The notes beneath the pieces are model-generated. The model searched no databases. It was given only the letters and a program-made list of their open reading frames with translations, and was not told where the DNA came from. Shown piece after piece: positions 8,485 to 22,000 of a stretch of DNA of 64,000 nucleotides (positions within the stretch are counted from its first letter, which is position 1; the number at the start of each line of letters is the position of its first letter). This DNA is from Chrysoporthe austroafricana (taxonomy: Eukaryota > Ascomycota > Sordariomycetes > Diaporthales > Cryphonectriaceae): NCBI GenBank assembly GCA_001051155.2, contig JYIP02000001.1:4402001-4466000 (forward strand). Direction: 5' to 3'. The translations under genes and the position numbers were made by a program.

Positions 8485-11344
8485 TTACTGTACAGCCTTT
8501 AACCTCTCCCGCTGGAGTGCAAACCCCAACACGCTGGCTACCTCCCTGGCCATATCAGACTTCCTACCCAAGTACCACAGCGCCTTGACACAGTCTTCAC
8601 ATCTCTCAAAACTGCCCCTTTCCTCGGCCAGTTGCTCAGCATCGTCAGCGTGAACCTCATCAAGCCTCACAGTCCCCTCCAACAAGATGATTGAAGCCCT
8701 CGAGAAGGTCCGAATAAGGATCATCGTCCACGGCTCGGTCAACAAGGCACCTTCATTGATTGCGTGATGGAAGTTTTCCAGCTCTCCGTAGTCATCATGC
8801 CGTGGTGTCGACGCCCTCGCCAGGTCAGACACTAACACAACACTGGACCTCCTGATCCCGGAGACGGTCCCCTCATCGATCCTCCGTCTCATCTGACTCC
8901 CGCCTCCCATGCCGCGTTGGTCCACGATCTCGATCAGATCGACCAGAAGCAGCGTCGCGAGGAGCCAGTGGCCGAATAGGCATACATACCAGCTCTGTAT
9001 CCGCGCAGACAGTATCAGGTGGTTCTCGACGCAGTCGGAAAACAGCCCGGAATAGATCGCCTGCCAATGCGTGTACACCATCAACGAGTCTTGGATGGCC
9101 TCTTCGATCGTGGACGGGTCCTTGTCTCTCGTGATCAGGGTTTGCAAGCGCGTTACCTTCCTGTACAGCAGGACCTTCACCGGCGCGGCGTCGGTGAGCT
9201 CCCGCGCGATCTCGGTATCAGGGCATGGCCAACGCAGTGAGGTGATCTTCGTCTGTAGGTCTTTCTCTAATATCACATTCCAGCGCTTGGCCGAGTCACG
9301 GATGACCGGTGCGCTAGCGTCGTGGTGGGAGGGGTGTGCGAGGTTCAAGTTTCTGCTGTCCTCATCCGACACCATCAGGGGCCGTTCCGTCATCGCCGCG
9401 GAGATCGTGTCGCACATGACGGCGAACCAGAAGAGCAGGTCGATCGTCTTCCTGCACTCGGCGTCGTAGCAGCTGTGGTCCCCCGCCCGCTTGTGGCGGA
9501 CCTGTAGGTCGTAGAGGTCCACACGCCGCCGGAGCACCTGTAACCGGCGTGTCGCCCGCTCCAGCCAGACCTGCTGCGTGTCTTGGCCCAAGATGTCCTC
9601 GACGACCTGGGACGTATCGCCGCCGTCCTCGAGGATCTCCTCAGCGCGCTGGCCGCCGAGGTCTCCCGCGTACTTCTGCGTCAGCCCGAAGATGATCTCG
9701 GCAAACACGATACGGAACGAGTCAATCTCGCTGCAGTCGTCGAGCGCCTTGCGAGCTTGGTTCCAGAAGGACTTCTGCAGGGTGCGGTCAAACTCGTCGC
9801 CAAGCTCGAGGTCCAGCGGCTGGTCCCCGGCCGAGGCCGTCCCAGACTGCCACCGCGCGCTGCTCCGCTGGCTCGCCTGCGCCCACTGCGCCGTGAACGC
9901 CATCACCGCGGCGTTTAGTGCGGAAGCGACTTTTCGCTCATCTGCAGGACGGAGACGCCGGAGTCCAAGGAGGTGGGCCTTCTGGTCGAGCTTTGTCACG
10001 CGCCGGTAGACCCGGTTGGACCAGTTGGGTCCCCATTCCCGCTGCATATCTTCTAAGGTTGCCCACAGCTGCTGTTGTTGCTGGCGAAGGTGGCTGGGTA
10101 TGTTCAAGCTCGATGAGATGGCTACCGTGTTGTACGGACACGACTGCTCCGTCAGCCAGCACGACAGTGCTCCCTCCATCACGTCATGGTAGATCTTCAT
10201 CATCGTCTCGCTGATCAGGTTGCCATTGGCCAGGCGCGCGAGCTGGTTGTCGCCCGTGATGGCCCACGGCAGGGCGACCGTGGGTCGTGCCGGGCTCTGT
10301 GTCCGTCGACGCTTGCGCGTGTGCGGATCGTCGTCAGCCGCCGTGGCTGACGAGACCGTAGGACTCGACCACACGGCCGAGACGCTATCATGGAGGCCGA
10401 CCGTGCCGGCGTAGGACGTGGCGTTGAAGGGGGTGAGGCTGTAGTCAACACGCTGGCTGTAGTCTGGAAGGACGCCTGAGACGTCCATGAAAGGGGGGTG
10501 GCTGGAGCCACTCGCGTCTGCCGTGCTCAGGTTCAGGCGCGGGACTCCGGGGAGACTGATCGACGGTGCACTGGTCGTCAACGAGCCATCGACAAAGGAG
10601 ACGCCGGTTACCGGATTCGGCACGTTGAAGTGCTCTTGTCCGGAGGAAGGATAGGCACAGCCGTCGAGCAATATCTGCTGGCTCGCAGCGTGCTGGGGGG
10701 CATAGGGATATGCCCGGTGCGCACCGAATGCCGCCGCCGTGGGCATCGTAGACCTCAAAGGCCGCAGCGGGATGTCTGACGGCGGCGGCGATTGCGATCC
10801 CACAGACTGGGACTCGGTGGCCTGGGTCCCAGCCTTCCTGTTCGGCTGCGAGGCTGCATCGTGGGACGCGAGCGCCTGTCTCTCCTTGCGCTGCTGCTGC
10901 TGGCTCTGCACCCACTCGAAGGTGCACTGCTTGTTCGTCCGGGCGCAGTTCGTACACGGGCCGGCGAAGTCGAACTCGTCTTCCAGACCTGGACTCGGAT
11001 GTTAGCCACGGCATGTAACCCTCCCGGCCTTAGTGCCGTGTGTGTGCGTGTGTGTGCGTGTGTGTGCGTATGTGTATGTGTATGTGTATATGTATGCGGC
11101 CGCCGCCGTGCTTCCGCGATGTCTCCGCTGCTGCATCCACCATGCTCGTCCGCGGATCCGCCTCATCGCCGGGCAGACGGGGTAGGGGAGCGGGGAAACC
11201 GCAAGACGTGCCTCCATGACTCGGCCTTATACCGCCCGCCTCGGCCGTCGCGCGCTGGATCTGCCTGTCGCGGAGCCAGACCGCGTCGCATGCCCTCTTG
11301 CCCTTCCTGCACTGGTCACAGCTGCTGTTCTGTCGCCGGCTCAT
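8485..11344 (-). CDS. AlcR-type Zn2Cys6 transcription factor
   Basis: Probable nuclear DNA-binding activator. Two exons: 11344-11233 and 10988-8485. The intron 11232-10989 has donor GTATAAG, branch GCTAAC, acceptor CAG and phase 1. Splicing joins the two halves of a binuclear zinc cluster: C9-x2-C12-x6-C19 in exon 1 and C49-x2-C52-x6-C59 in exon 2, giving 871 residues. The start SRRQNSSCDQCRKGKRACDA and the following TFEW resemble the Aspergillus ethanol regulator AlcR, which also has an unusually long linker between the third and fourth Cys. Here the linker is about 29 residues. A Gln-rich stretch follows the cluster, and the region near residues 550-565 (LLFWFAVMCDTISAA) matches the typical middle homology of fungal Zn-cluster regulators. 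No alcohol dehydrogenase gene is adjacent, so the targets are unknown. The short exon 1 is supported by the cluster alone. Confidence 0.87.
11038..11096. repeat. GT-rich microsatellite inside the Zn-cluster intron
   Basis: An imperfect (GTGTGTGTGC)n tract drifts into (GTATGT)n. It lies wholly inside the intron that separates the two halves of the zinc cluster, about 50 bases from the acceptor. It probably varies in length between strains. Confidence 0.85.
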
Positions 11345-14300
11345 GGTCTCTGTGTGGCGGCGGTGACACCCAGGCGGTCATTGCTGCGGGTTGTTTCGGA
11401 GGATTCTGTATTTGGGACCACGGCCAGAGATCAGCAGGAATGCATACTATGGCAAGGAGGTCCGTCGGGCTGGCTCGCCGGGGGGGCGCAAATAAGATTT
11501 CAGTTTCAAGTGTGTACGGGTGCGCTGCCCACCGCGCCGGCCGCCTGGAGGGCCGCCTGGCTGCTGGCACATGATCCTTCTCCTGCCTCGATCGCCACCG
11601 CATTCAGCAAGCATTACCCCTGAGTGCGCTGGTGATTACGACCGGCCCCGCAGCGTCGGGCATCCAGGCGTGCGACGGCGTCAAAGATCTGCGGGAGGAT
11701 GGGAGGGCCCATCGTTCTCCTGGGGGGGGGGGCGCCTAATTCCTCTTTGCGGGGAAGAGCCCAGGGTGGACGACTCAGGCCTCTGCTGCCCTTGCGCCTC
11801 AGCTAGTCCCGATGCAGCTATTCCCTGCGACGTCGACCAGCCCTGATGCAGGACCGGGGGGGCCTCCTGACACCGCAAACAGGTCGTGGACGGTAGGCAT
11901 CCGGGCGGTGTGTCGTCAACGGGGGGTGGTTTCTTTTTTAAACGCCTCAGCGTCTTGTTTATGGGACACTCTTGTCTATCTGACAGCTCGTCGACGCCAA
12001 CACTGTCCAGTTGACGGCCTCGGGCATAGAGTTCGTCGCAAGGCTGGTCCCGGATGGCTTGGACCTGTCCCATGTTTACATCTGTTAGATGTCATCGGCC
12101 GCGCGTCCCAGAATGCGCCTGCCAAGCTGTTGGAGAGGCAATCACGTTCCTATCACGTCCCTTCTAGAAGGTAGAGAACTCTCGCTTCGTATTCGAGAAG
12201 ATTCGGCAGCAAGTTTCAGGCAGCATTTCATGGCGGACGTGCTGTAATAAGCTGGCAGATCTTCAGCGCCCAGACGGCATCGTGCCAATGATCGCACACC
12301 CAGGGCACCCGCCGATAAGCTTTGGAATACAGTTCTGCGCAACTACTAACGAACTAGTAGCCTCGGGGCGGAATCCCGCCGTCCCGGGCTGGAGCGCATA
12401 TCCGCGGGGTCTCGCACGAGTTGGTCGCTGATCGTGGCGTCCTCGGAGCCAGCGGGAGGCGTCAGGGACGGGCAAGGATCGAAGGGTGTGGTTGACACCA
12501 TCGAGATCATGACGGCACACAGCTACTTACCACTATGCTGTGCTTATCAAGGGCTTCGGCGGTCAAGTGACGTTCATGAGGCTCATCTGTGCAGCATCAC
12601 ACCGTCCCGAACTTTGCGCCCGCTCAACTAACTAGATCCTTCGTCAGTCTATTGTGTAATAGCCACGTACCCCGCAGTGGCTCATGCGTTGCTGCCATTC
12701 CGACGATAATTCGGGCCACAGCAGTTCGAACGAAACCTGAGGCCGAATTCCAAGTATGGTGTTTCCACAGGACGTGTGCTCGGATAAGGCATCCTCGATC
12801 TTTTGGTCCCAAGCGATGGAGCTACCGATTTGCGCGTCGCTGGACCACAATCGCTGGCACTCTAGAGTGTCACCGTCAGACTTGTTGACGTGGGTCTTTC
12901 TCTTCACACAAATGTGACGGCGTCTCCGTCTCGATGCTTTCGCTTATTATACTTCGAGACTTCGTCGACTCGACAGGACGACGCCTGATGGGGCACAAGG
13001 TTGATTGAGTAGCTAAGTTTCATCCTTGAAACGAGCAATTCCGGCCGGTGGGCTTGGCTGCTCCGAACTCTACATATGAATATTCTCATTGCTGGTCATA
13101 TTTGATAATTAACGATAACTTATTCGGAACCTCCCACCTTCCCCCTAAAACAGATCTCTCGTCTAGGGAGACATGCCAGCGCAACAAAAGCTGATCCGTG
13201 AACTCGTACCGAGATCGTCGACAGTATATCAATGTGTCCGTTCCTTATTAGAAAATTCCCAAAGATGTTTTGTTCTAAGTACAACTTTCCCGCTCAATTC
13301 AATCTAAGTTCCGGTCTTAAAATTGAGGACGAGCAGTATCATGTATGCGCACGACTCGCAGTAGCAATTTTGGCCTCAAGTTAAAACCCCATCTACCTGT
13401 GCTAATATCATAATACCTCCGCCGACCGGGTCTAGCAGAGCAATCTTTCCAGGGACCATAGCATCCGGCCTCGGGATGCCCTTTCCAAGAGCGGTGATGA
13501 CCGCTCATCGAACTCGCCTCCTTGTGAAGATGGTCAATGAGGCTCTTGCAGCCCGGAGTGCAACACTAGAAATGGTGCTTTAGGTCGTAGAATTGCCAGG
13601 GCTGCCTGCAGTGTGACCTCACGCCAAGCGCAGTCGAAAGCAACTCGAGTGCTTCAGACTTTTGACAACTCCTCGACATCGAACCTCCCCCCCTCCAATA
13701 ATAATTATCTATATACTTTAACGGCAGGAGGGGGCCAAAAAGCTTTGCGCCAAGTTACCGAAGGACATCTTGTTTTGCCTCGAGAATCTTGCTGATAGCG
13801 ATACAACCGAGTTCCTGCGCGGTCAGAGCCAGGTATACGGTAGTGCCAATGAGCCAACCACTAGTTGTCAGCACTGCCAGAGTGTCACAAGTCCTGTTGC
13901 CGACCCTGTGACGTGTCATCTGATAACAGCGAGCCACCAGCGCAGCAGTCGCAGAATTGCCCTTCAAGACTCAGAATAACGTTCTCTAATCGATGACGGC
14001 GGACTCCAGCAGGCCGATATTGCGTGAGTTCCAAGTGACCCTCATCGCGCTTTCGAACAAGACCGAGAATCATCGGCCCCCCCCCCCGCCCCCAACCGAG
14101 GAACAAGTGCCCAGGCTGAAACGGGACTATCCCTCAGGAACCTGCCATAGCCCCGGGAGAACGAGTTGAAGGAAACTCAAGCCGGAGGGACGTACCTATA
14201 CTGTGGCAATGGTACCGCGGGCGGAGTATCTATAAGGGGCTGTATTCTGAGCTGCGGGCTGGTCATCGTCTCCGGAGTATCATCCAAAGTCGTCCGTTTT

Positions 14301-17300
14301 GCCGCATACACTTTGGCGAGTCTGCTTTTAAGTCCAAAGCTACGGGGCGTATCAGATGCTCTTCAAAGCAACACGAGTTTCCAAGCCGTTCTCCAAGGTG
14401 ACTCATTTAATGTGTCGTGCCCTGCCGGAGTTGAGGATTAATTACACAAAAAAGGGACCGCAATCCCGAGTTGTGTCTAGCTTTAGAAGCGCATCCTACA
14501 CTCTACTTAAAGCATTCTCAGGCCATGCCCATGCCCGAGACTATTACAAACTTTTGGTGCATAGTCAGGCGCTGAAATTAGCGCCTGTCTCAGTATTATC
14601 GCTTCATTGTCGTCGATTAGATAGCTTGCAATTCCGTGTCTTGCGACGTCGTCTCCTCTTCCTTGGAGTTCATTCCGACCTAAACAATGAAGGTGGTATT
14701 AAGACCGTGGTGCGTTTGAGTCCACACAGTAATTACCATATGCATTTCGCTTCACACTAAAGAATAGCCCTTTCTTTCTGCTCACTCTCTCCCTCCCTCT
14801 CGTTGGGGGGGGGGGGGCCGGGGCGGGAGGAGGTGTAGCCTAGATGATGCCGTACCACTTCTTGCGATGATTAATGATCTATTTTCTTTCCACAACATGC
14901 ATAGCAGTGTCGGTTACACGAAAGAGGTGGCTTGTTGGGCTCTGACGCCTCACCCCGCTAACCGTAGGCTCATTATCATGGTCAGGGCTCGGGTTGTTGT
15001 GCGACGTAGTACTTGACTTTTTGTAGAGTTTATATCTGCAGCGACGGATGGTTTTGAGAATCACAGGCCTGTTGGTGGCAATCCTTTTAGAGTACAACTC
15101 GGCTGCCGACCATTCAATATGATCAACATAGCCGTCTGTCATTTTCAGGTAGCAGTGTCAGCGGCGCTCTTCATGAGCAATTATCCCAATGTCCTACCTG
15201 GTGCATAATTGCGTGGCCTCGTAGCTTGCATTCTCTGGCTCTACGTGTTGGTGATGTTCTCAAATGCTGTCCTGTGCTGTCTTCTCTGAATAGTGGCTTT
15301 CAAATATCGTCGACCTCACCGCGTATATAGCTGCAAACAGCGACGCTGTTGTTCTCATGGCTTAGTACTACTCCTAGTGGTGCCTTGAATTAGACATAAT
15401 TTGCATTTCACAACAGGCCCGACGTCAGTACCTATTCCAGAAGTAATCGGTACTTATACATATTCCAGCGGTGATTGTGTATATGTCAGAAGCCTCCTTG
15501 AACTTTGAGATGTACCGTTCCTAGTCGACCTACAGCTTTGAGAATAGTAATTATTTCAGAGACTCCAAGGCTTAATACATTGACTGAAGCATTAGCACTT
15601 GCTAGGAGTCTGTGGGAGTCGTGCTATATCTTGATCTAGCTTTGTCCATGTGATCATATCAGGGCTCAGGCGTCCGGAGACTGCTGCACTGATGAAGTCT
15701 TCTCAGCTTTCGCATACGGTTCACCGAGAAAATTGAAATAGGACGTGCTATTGAGATGAAACGTTGGTCCACTTCTTCGGAAGCCTGACGATCAAGAACG
15801 GAGCATCGTATTAGGAAGTTTAACGAGATGTGCGTAAGTACCCACCACGACCTCGTGCTGGATGTCAGATGAGGCAAATTGAGGTTGGCCTGAATAACGA
15901 AGCCCTCACTCACTCAGCATGACTGCCCATATTGAAGCGAGGCCTACTGCTTCGGTGGCTCAATCACACCGACACTTACTAGCTTGATTAATAGCACTAT
16001 ATTTCATGCTTCTCGAGGTCCTTGTTAAGTCGAATGTTCCTTGATTCGCATTCAAAGCTCCAGATACTTGAGAGGTCAGAATCACTCCTAAAGAGCTCTC
16101 AGACTTTTGCCATCTCATCCTAATGCCGCATGTGCAGATACGTGACGGTTTTCAAGTCGTAGGATAATTATGAAAACACATGGAGATTGTAAGGGCTACG
16201 TCCTGGCCTGGAGTGTCGAACTCAAATCTCAAGAGCAGATTGAGCAACTCCAATGGTGCTACTAGTAAAGTAACATGATTGATAAGACCAGACATAATAT
16301 GAGAAGAAGGCAGGTGTCTAAGATCAAGGCCGTCAAATACCTGAAAGGCTTGTACTGTCTCTCCAACCTTGAGGTTTCTACCGGCTCTGTATTCATAAGT
16401 GCTCCCTGGCTAGTACCTCTAATGAATCATCCTAAAGCTGCGTCTGCCAAAATGATTTGGAAGGGCTCAAGCAGCCCTTCCAAGCGCTTGCGATTCAAGT
16501 CCTAGAACATTGAATAGGGCTTCAACTCACTTTTGCCAAAACCTCTTTGCCACCTGAGCGGTGTCCATCGGATGCAGCTCGTGTCGATTGGTACTACAGA
16601 AATTGTTGATAGTTCACTGGGACTACAGTAATTGTGCGCGTTAGTCTGAAATCATTTGTACTGCACAATGGTTTCATCGCAAATCAGAGACTTAGGGTAT
16701 GTCTCTCATGAACACTGTGATGCCGTCCCGAGCCGCTATATGTGGGTAATCGGAGATGAAGGCGCCGGACAGGTGCCGGATCAGCATCTCATCCGTTGAT
16801 CGGGATCCCTTACCCTGGCGTCGCGAGTCGAGAGCGGCGGTTAAAGTTGCACTTGGGCATCAATTTCCGGAGGGTCATCTCCACGCTCGCTTCTGCAGCT
16901 CGGATCGAACGAGCCTCCCCCCGCTCGGGGCTTCCCGGACTCGACTCAGCCAGAGGGTAAGACTTTCTTCTTTGAGCTGAGGCTAATATTAACTCTCTTG
17001 CGAGATCCATTACGGGATACCGGAGCCGAGGCTACATGGTACCAATGAAGACGGCCAAAATAGTAATATCTACGACACAGCCGACAACGGTGGGCAGAGT
17101 GAAGCGCAGGCGATACGCGCTTATAGCATCACTAAGAACAAGGTTTTGCGTTGTTTATTGGAACTCTCGGCGAGTGCCTTGCAGACTATCGAATTGCGTC
17201 TCTTAGAAGCACCACTTCATTGTTTAGGAGCTTGTCCGATGTTCTTCGAGACTTGCGATTTACTGCCGGCACAGACTCGGAGTGTAGATATTAGTTTCTT

Positions 17301-20300
17301 CTGCATTGCCGCAGGCTCTTGAAAGGGATACTGGAGCTCGGCATGGGTTCCAATAGGAGTAGAAGCAACATGCTTATCCAGGCCCGCCCGATGCGAGATA
17401 CTGCGTCTCGGGCTTTTTAGAATGCAGCTTGCAGATTGATAGTAACATGCTAAGCTCTCCGCTTGTTCGATCGCAGCAGGCATATCTTTACGCGACCCAA
17501 ATCTTGGACATCGGTTCACTCCGGCCTCAGCCCTAGATAGGCTAGTTACACCGACCGGTACGTGATCGTTCCTCCTCAGGGATTGCTTCACTTCGTAATG
17601 GATTGGTAATCAGACAACGTGTCACGATGTCTGTGACTATATTCCATGTCTAGGTATATTACTGCGGCGTCGAGGCCGACAGCTTCCCCGGAGCTCACGA
17701 GACCCGCAGACGCGGGCAATTATTGATGCTTGTTGTGACCTTGATGCAGATCCGCTTGCATCAAGGGGGCATTCTGCAAGCTGCAACGTGTAATCACCCA
17801 CCCCACACACGATGCATAATATACGCCAATCTGTACCGGCTGTTGTTCATTCCTGTCAAGCCACTGCAGGGGATGAGGCACCCGCTGTCGCTTCCCACAC
17901 CAGGCCACACCAACCTGCGCATATTTCCGTGAGCCGCTGTGACATCGGGTTAATGCCGAGCAGCGGCCAATTAAGCGACCGGACGATCACCACATGCGTT
18001 GAGGTATGCAGCTTCTTTCGGTCCCATGGGGGTCCAGATTCGTTCCGTCCTGGGATCGCGGCTGACCTCGAGGCCGCTGTCGATATTGCGATATGTCTCA
18101 GAAGTGGGGACTCTTCTGAAGCTCATGTATAGCAGGCCGGGGTGTTTCATGATATAGGGCGCTCTTAAATACTACTGACTCGAGGCCCTGCGCATATGAG
18201 GGAGGTGTGCACGGCTTTTGCTTTATCTTGGTCCGCGCCAGGGGCTCGATCTTGATTTACCCGGGCGATTCGGACTGACATTCGGACTCATTCCAACTCA
18301 AAAAGCCTAATAATTACCCGACCCAGGCCGTGAGGTTGTAAGATTGCATCATATGGGCTCATGAGGACAATACCGGCCTATCTAGACCATCCCCTGAGGT
18401 ATTGGGTCCACATTTTGAGCTCTGGCTCCTTGTTCGATAGCCGCCAAGTACTTCTCACGACCCTGATGCATCTCGGGATTTGACATTAGGTGTGTCGCCC
18501 TGTTTACATACGTGTATGCGGTAGAGGCAAGTTACCTGGGGGCACACCGCCCATCTGCACAGTGATGTCCACCTTGCCAACTATGAGGTCGAAAGCAGCT
18601 ACGCTGCAGAAAGGTCCAGTCCCTTTCTGGCCAGGCGATGTCCATCATCACACTTTTCGGGAAATGACCCCTGCTCGGGACCGGCCATCATCTCCGTGAG
18701 GAGTGGCACCGCACCCAGACTGATGTTTGCCAGCAGACCCCCCTGGTGACATCGTGCGCAGCAGCGAGGTGATGAGTGCTCAGTGAGAGAACAAAGTTCG
18801 ATGTAGAGGTTGGGGTCTTCAATAGCCAGAAATCTTCTCGGCTCGGGTCCCGAAGTTCGTGTACCGCTCCGTACCTTGTGGGCCCATCTCCGTGCCCGTT
18901 GTCCGGAATTGAGCCCTGAAGATTTAGTATCAGACGGCGCGACGACACGCGGCCGCGATGGTCAACCTGAATCGTACGCGCTGCTATGAAGGAAACCGAG
19001 TCTGGGAAGTCATAGCGCGCGGTCTATGCTGTAGCGAGGCCGCGCGGCTTTGCAAGAGAACTCCGTTCGCGCCCGTCCGCTGAAAGCTGTTCCTGACCCG
19101 GGAGATTTTGTCGATTTCTACAGGGTGAACAGTCCACCTCAGCTCGCCATGGCGCTACGTTAAGACTGCCGATCGCCGTTGCGTCTCGGCTGCTTTACTG
19201 ATGCAAACCACCCCGCTAGAGTGGTTACAGCAAGAAAGACGAACGGGGCGCGATTCGCAACCAAGGTCGCGACAAGTCTGGTCCGGCGCGTGCCGAGGAT
19301 GACGGTCTTCATCCTCTTTCTGCTGGGCTCATGCGGCAAAAGGTTATCTAGAGTACCAGAAACTCTGCCATCAGAGAGCCTGTGAAGTTCAATACCAAGC
19401 AATTCGTCTCAGGTTTGCGATCGACGCGGCTGACGCCCTCGTCTGAGGCGAGTGTCAACTCAGGATGATGACCTAGAGATCGAGCCACTTCGATTACAGA
19501 GTCCCAATATTCTATGTCGCGGGAAATAGCTAGCCGCCAGCAGAATGATCAGAGATAAGGCAAACAAGCACCGTGTTCTGAAACTGCCAGGTGTTCTGGG
19601 TTGGTATGGCATTATCATGCCCAACTGATAGATGTCACATGTATACAACTGAAAAGCTGAGACTCATTGTTTTGACTTCGGAATCTTCGGGGTGTTCTGC
19701 CATTCGATGGCGACGCTTGCAGTTCATTTCGTTCTGATATTGGAAGTTTGACACAAGATACTAGGCTTATCGTGGACGTTCGGATGGTTCGCATGTCTCA
19801 AGACATTGGCGTGACGTAAGAAACAAACGCCAGCTCTGGTAACCTTACCTGCAGCCTTTCGAGGCACAGGAAGACGAACCTTCGCATACAATGAAGCCAG
19901 ACAAGGTTCGGCGCCTAACCTCACCAAAGTTGAGCAGAGCAACATGAGACGGAGGCAACGGTGGCTGTAAAAGTTTGAAGGCTCATCTTGTAATATCTGA
20001 GCTCCAATTCCCTTATTTCATTAGTCTCGTGAAATTTATGGTGGCATGGGGATGGGAGAAAGTAGGCCATTGTTAGCGCTACGGAGATGTGGTTGTATGA
20101 AAAATCTAAAATACCGGGAAAGTCAGAGCCCAGCATGGAGGCTGGTGATCAAAAGTTCCAATCGGACCGAAAAATGACTCAGAAGTGCTTCGCTCGCACA
20201 GAAGCAACTGTCAAATCTCGTCCGTATAGTACTGTATAGAAGTGCTGTCACTTTCTTCGTCCCATATTGCTATAGGTCCTAATCCAGAACCATGGTATGC

Positions 20301-22000
20301 AATACTTAGTGACGAGCCACTCGGAACAGACAACGAACGCAGGGACCGCCTTGCCTTGGGCGAGTAAAGGGTGGCACGGTGGCAGAAGAGTGCACTGGGG
20401 AACTCCCCAGATGTTGAGTTCACCAACCCTAGACGAAACAGTCCTAGGCAAAGCCCAACCTGGTCTGAGTTAGCCCGGCATGTGTCTTGCTCCGACTATG
20501 TTCTCGCTAAAGGATGAGACAATGAGAAAGTGTGAAATCTCGTCACAATTTGTGAATAGGCATGCAGGTATGCACCAATGCTAAGTCTTCATGTAGCATG
20601 TGCAGTGTCTGCTCTCGAAAGTTCGGGTTCTTCGGTAGAAGGGATCGTTATGCCAAGCTATAGCTAAGGCAGACACACGGCAAACTGAGAAACTGGCAAA
20701 TTCGTGACCTGGTCAAACAGCCAGCGAGAGGGCGATGAAACTCCAGATGATGCAGAGTCGATCGGTCAGTCTGAAAGCTTACCAAGGTTCGTTCCATTGC
20801 GGTCACAGTTGCGGGTCTTATTGCCTCCGAGATGAACTCGTGTCAAGGTGGCAGATCTTTCAGAGCCTCATGGACAAATTTGCGAGGCTGGGGCTTGAAA
20901 GCTCCACGTGGCGCAAATCTCATGCCGTAGATGGGGCGCAAGCCCGAGGTCGAAGCTTTAGGGTTGTGTCAGGATTGAGCATGCTGGGCGCGGCGTTGGA
21001 GAATCCAGGAAGTGGGCTCCCACAGATTCCCGTTCCTTTTCAGATGCGGAAACATATGCAGACGACAACCCACGCTTTCCGATGAATGGCGGAATCCAGA
21101 CGAAAATTATCAGCCAGGGCCCCAGATGGGTGATCAAACCATGGGTCTTGGTTCGATGTCATATGAACTTTCGCTGCAAATTCCGTTGTAGGCTCGGTCC
21201 CAACCGGCGAACGTGTCCATGCAGACATCGATTCGACCGTGATACTCAGCACAATGCTAAACCTTGCAGGCGGCTCAGATGACAAGGCTGAAGCAAAGTG
21301 AGACACGAGAGAAAGATCCTCCATGGTCATGCCGTCTGCACAACGACAATTGTGCTGATCCCCGAACCCTGTAAATTCAGATCTGAGACGGTGGCGATCG
21401 GGTGATCAGTACAGCCGGATGAAGAGATGGGACGAACTTCGATGGTCAGAGCTCACGCCCGCCCACGAAACGCCTCAGTCCAGACATGGGAAGCGGAACA
21501 GCTTCTCTGTGTCGGAAGCACGGCACCGAGGTAGGATAACATACGATGCTGTCCTGACCGAGCGTTGCCTATTCATGCGCACATTGTTGGTGACTGATGC
21601 CAAGGTCCCAGGAGGAGCGATAGGACCGACCGACTAAACACAAGAATCCCCATCTCGGACAAGGTCTGTGACATGGGATGGTCTAGGTCCGCGGTCAATC
21701 CGAGACTGCCGCGGCAGCTGCCGTAGATTGCTGCCAACGACGTCGATGGCAGCATTGGCAAGTAGCTATTGTGGTTCGGGCTGGTCCAGATTCCACTCTT
21801 CAGAGGCCCGCGGACTAGGCTGAGATGAGGGGAGATTGGATTCAGGAGGGCCAAGGTGGTCTGACAGGCCTGCCTCAGAATGGTCTGTGGCGGCGGGAGC
21901 ACGGGAGTGGTGCGTATTCCCGACTGCCCGAGACAGTGACAGGTCCTGTTGTGACGCCTGGCCCCCGTCTTAACCGCAGGCCAACTTATGCAGTGCGAGG
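11345..22000. other. Gene-empty region, left part
   Basis: No convincing gene on either strand. Frames rarely exceed 130 codons, overlap antisense frames, and show no family motifs or splice-linked continuity that I can support. Composition is ordinary (not AT-rich), so this is not a RIP-degraded repeat like the right end. Homopolymers occur at 14,077-14,087 (C11) and 14,805-14,817 (G13). The part next to 11,345 is the upstream region of the AlcR-type gene. I found no tRNA-like A/B boxes. Confidence 0.5.
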
